Part shown: one piece after another, positions 13,042 through 13,180 of the stretch
Layout: each line of letters starts with the position of its first letter
How positions within the stretch are numbered: the first letter of the stretch is position 1
Source of the DNA: SVMC01 sp045601345
GTDB taxonomy: Bacteria; Bacillota; Clostridia; Oscillospirales; Oscillospiraceae
NCBI GenBank assembly: GCA_045601345.1
Contig: JAZRZL010000027.1
Coordinates: 1 to 13,180, forward strand
DNA: 13,180 nt
Direction of reading: 5' to 3'
Position numbers and translations under genes: made by a program
The notes under the pieces: model-generated
The model's input: only the letters and a program-made list of their open reading frames with translations
What the model was told of the DNA's origin: nothing
Database searches by the model: none

Positions 13042-13180
13042 GGGCACCTCTAATTATTCTTCGCGGGCGAATCTGCGGGTCTTATTTCCGTCAGATTTAA
13101 TAAAAATCTTGAAAATACGTCAAGTATTCCCTGCGATTTTTATTGAATCTGACAGAAAAATCCCTCGCAGCTCGCCTCAC
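13042..13180. repeat. MITE-like element, copy 2 (runs off window)
   Basis: It begins GGGCACCTCTAA, preceded by GCTTTA exactly as in the inverted copy at 10110-10215, and shares CGAATCTGCGGGTCTT and TTTCCGTCA with it. After the shared core it carries an extra segment of about 60 bases bounded by a 19-base inverted repeat (13090-13108 and 13135-13153, one mismatch). It then rejoins similarity to copy 1 at AAAAATCCC. No gene is visible and the right end lies beyond the window. Confidence 0.65.

Overview
The window reads as a chromosomal segment of an endospore-forming low-to-mid GC Gram-positive bacterium, most likely an Oscillospirales/Ruminococcaceae-type Clostridium relative. The reasons are a full-length SpoIVA, a type III glutamine synthetase, strong purine-rich ribosome binding sites, sigma-A-like promoters and clostridial-looking small palindromic repeats. 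No species call is possible from sequence alone. Most of the coding sequence is GC-rich; two short stretches (about 6206-7064 and 10747-11320) look clearly AT-richer and are candidate acquired DNA.

Left part (1-6205): the first 108 bases are the N-terminal end of an ISAs1-type transposase on the minus strand. Next comes a plus-strand run with very tight spacing or overlaps: rimM, trmD, a sirtuin deacetylase, glnN (GSIII), a DUF554 membrane protein, a TrmH/SpoU-family RNA methyltransferase and a small XRE regulator. It closes with an intrinsic terminator whose stem contains the last stop codon. A sigma-A-like promoter lies just before rimM. This looks like one operon mixing translation/RNA-modification genes (RimM, TrmD, TrmH-like) with nitrogen metabolism (GSIII) and protein deacylation.

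Middle part (6206-10216): an AT-rich, promoter-bearing gene for a two-TM, coiled-coil protein of unknown function converges on a minus-strand MFS permease gene. Between them is a perfect 26-bp hairpin that can terminate both. Further right, on the minus strand, rsmA (16S rRNA dimethyladenosine transferase) is translationally coupled to a YjjG-like HAD hydrolase. A MITE-like repeat sits immediately upstream of rsmA.

Right part (10216-13180): a 65-bp near-perfect palindrome is followed by a compact divergent pair, a small XRE regulator (minus) and a SLOG-fold protein (plus). They share a 125-bp intergenic region with two copies of a 16-bp operator-like direct repeat placed over the two facing promoters. 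A probable sigma-E promoter then overlaps the end of the SLOG gene and leads into spoIVA, which has its own terminator. The window ends inside a second, inverted and longer copy of the MITE-like repeat.

The most interesting uncharacterised unit is the XRE-SLOG divergent module with its twin operators. The dispersed non-coding repeats (MITE-like pair, 65-bp palindrome, 43-bp inverted repeat) come next. I found no rRNA, convincing tRNA, CRISPR array or recognised riboswitch.
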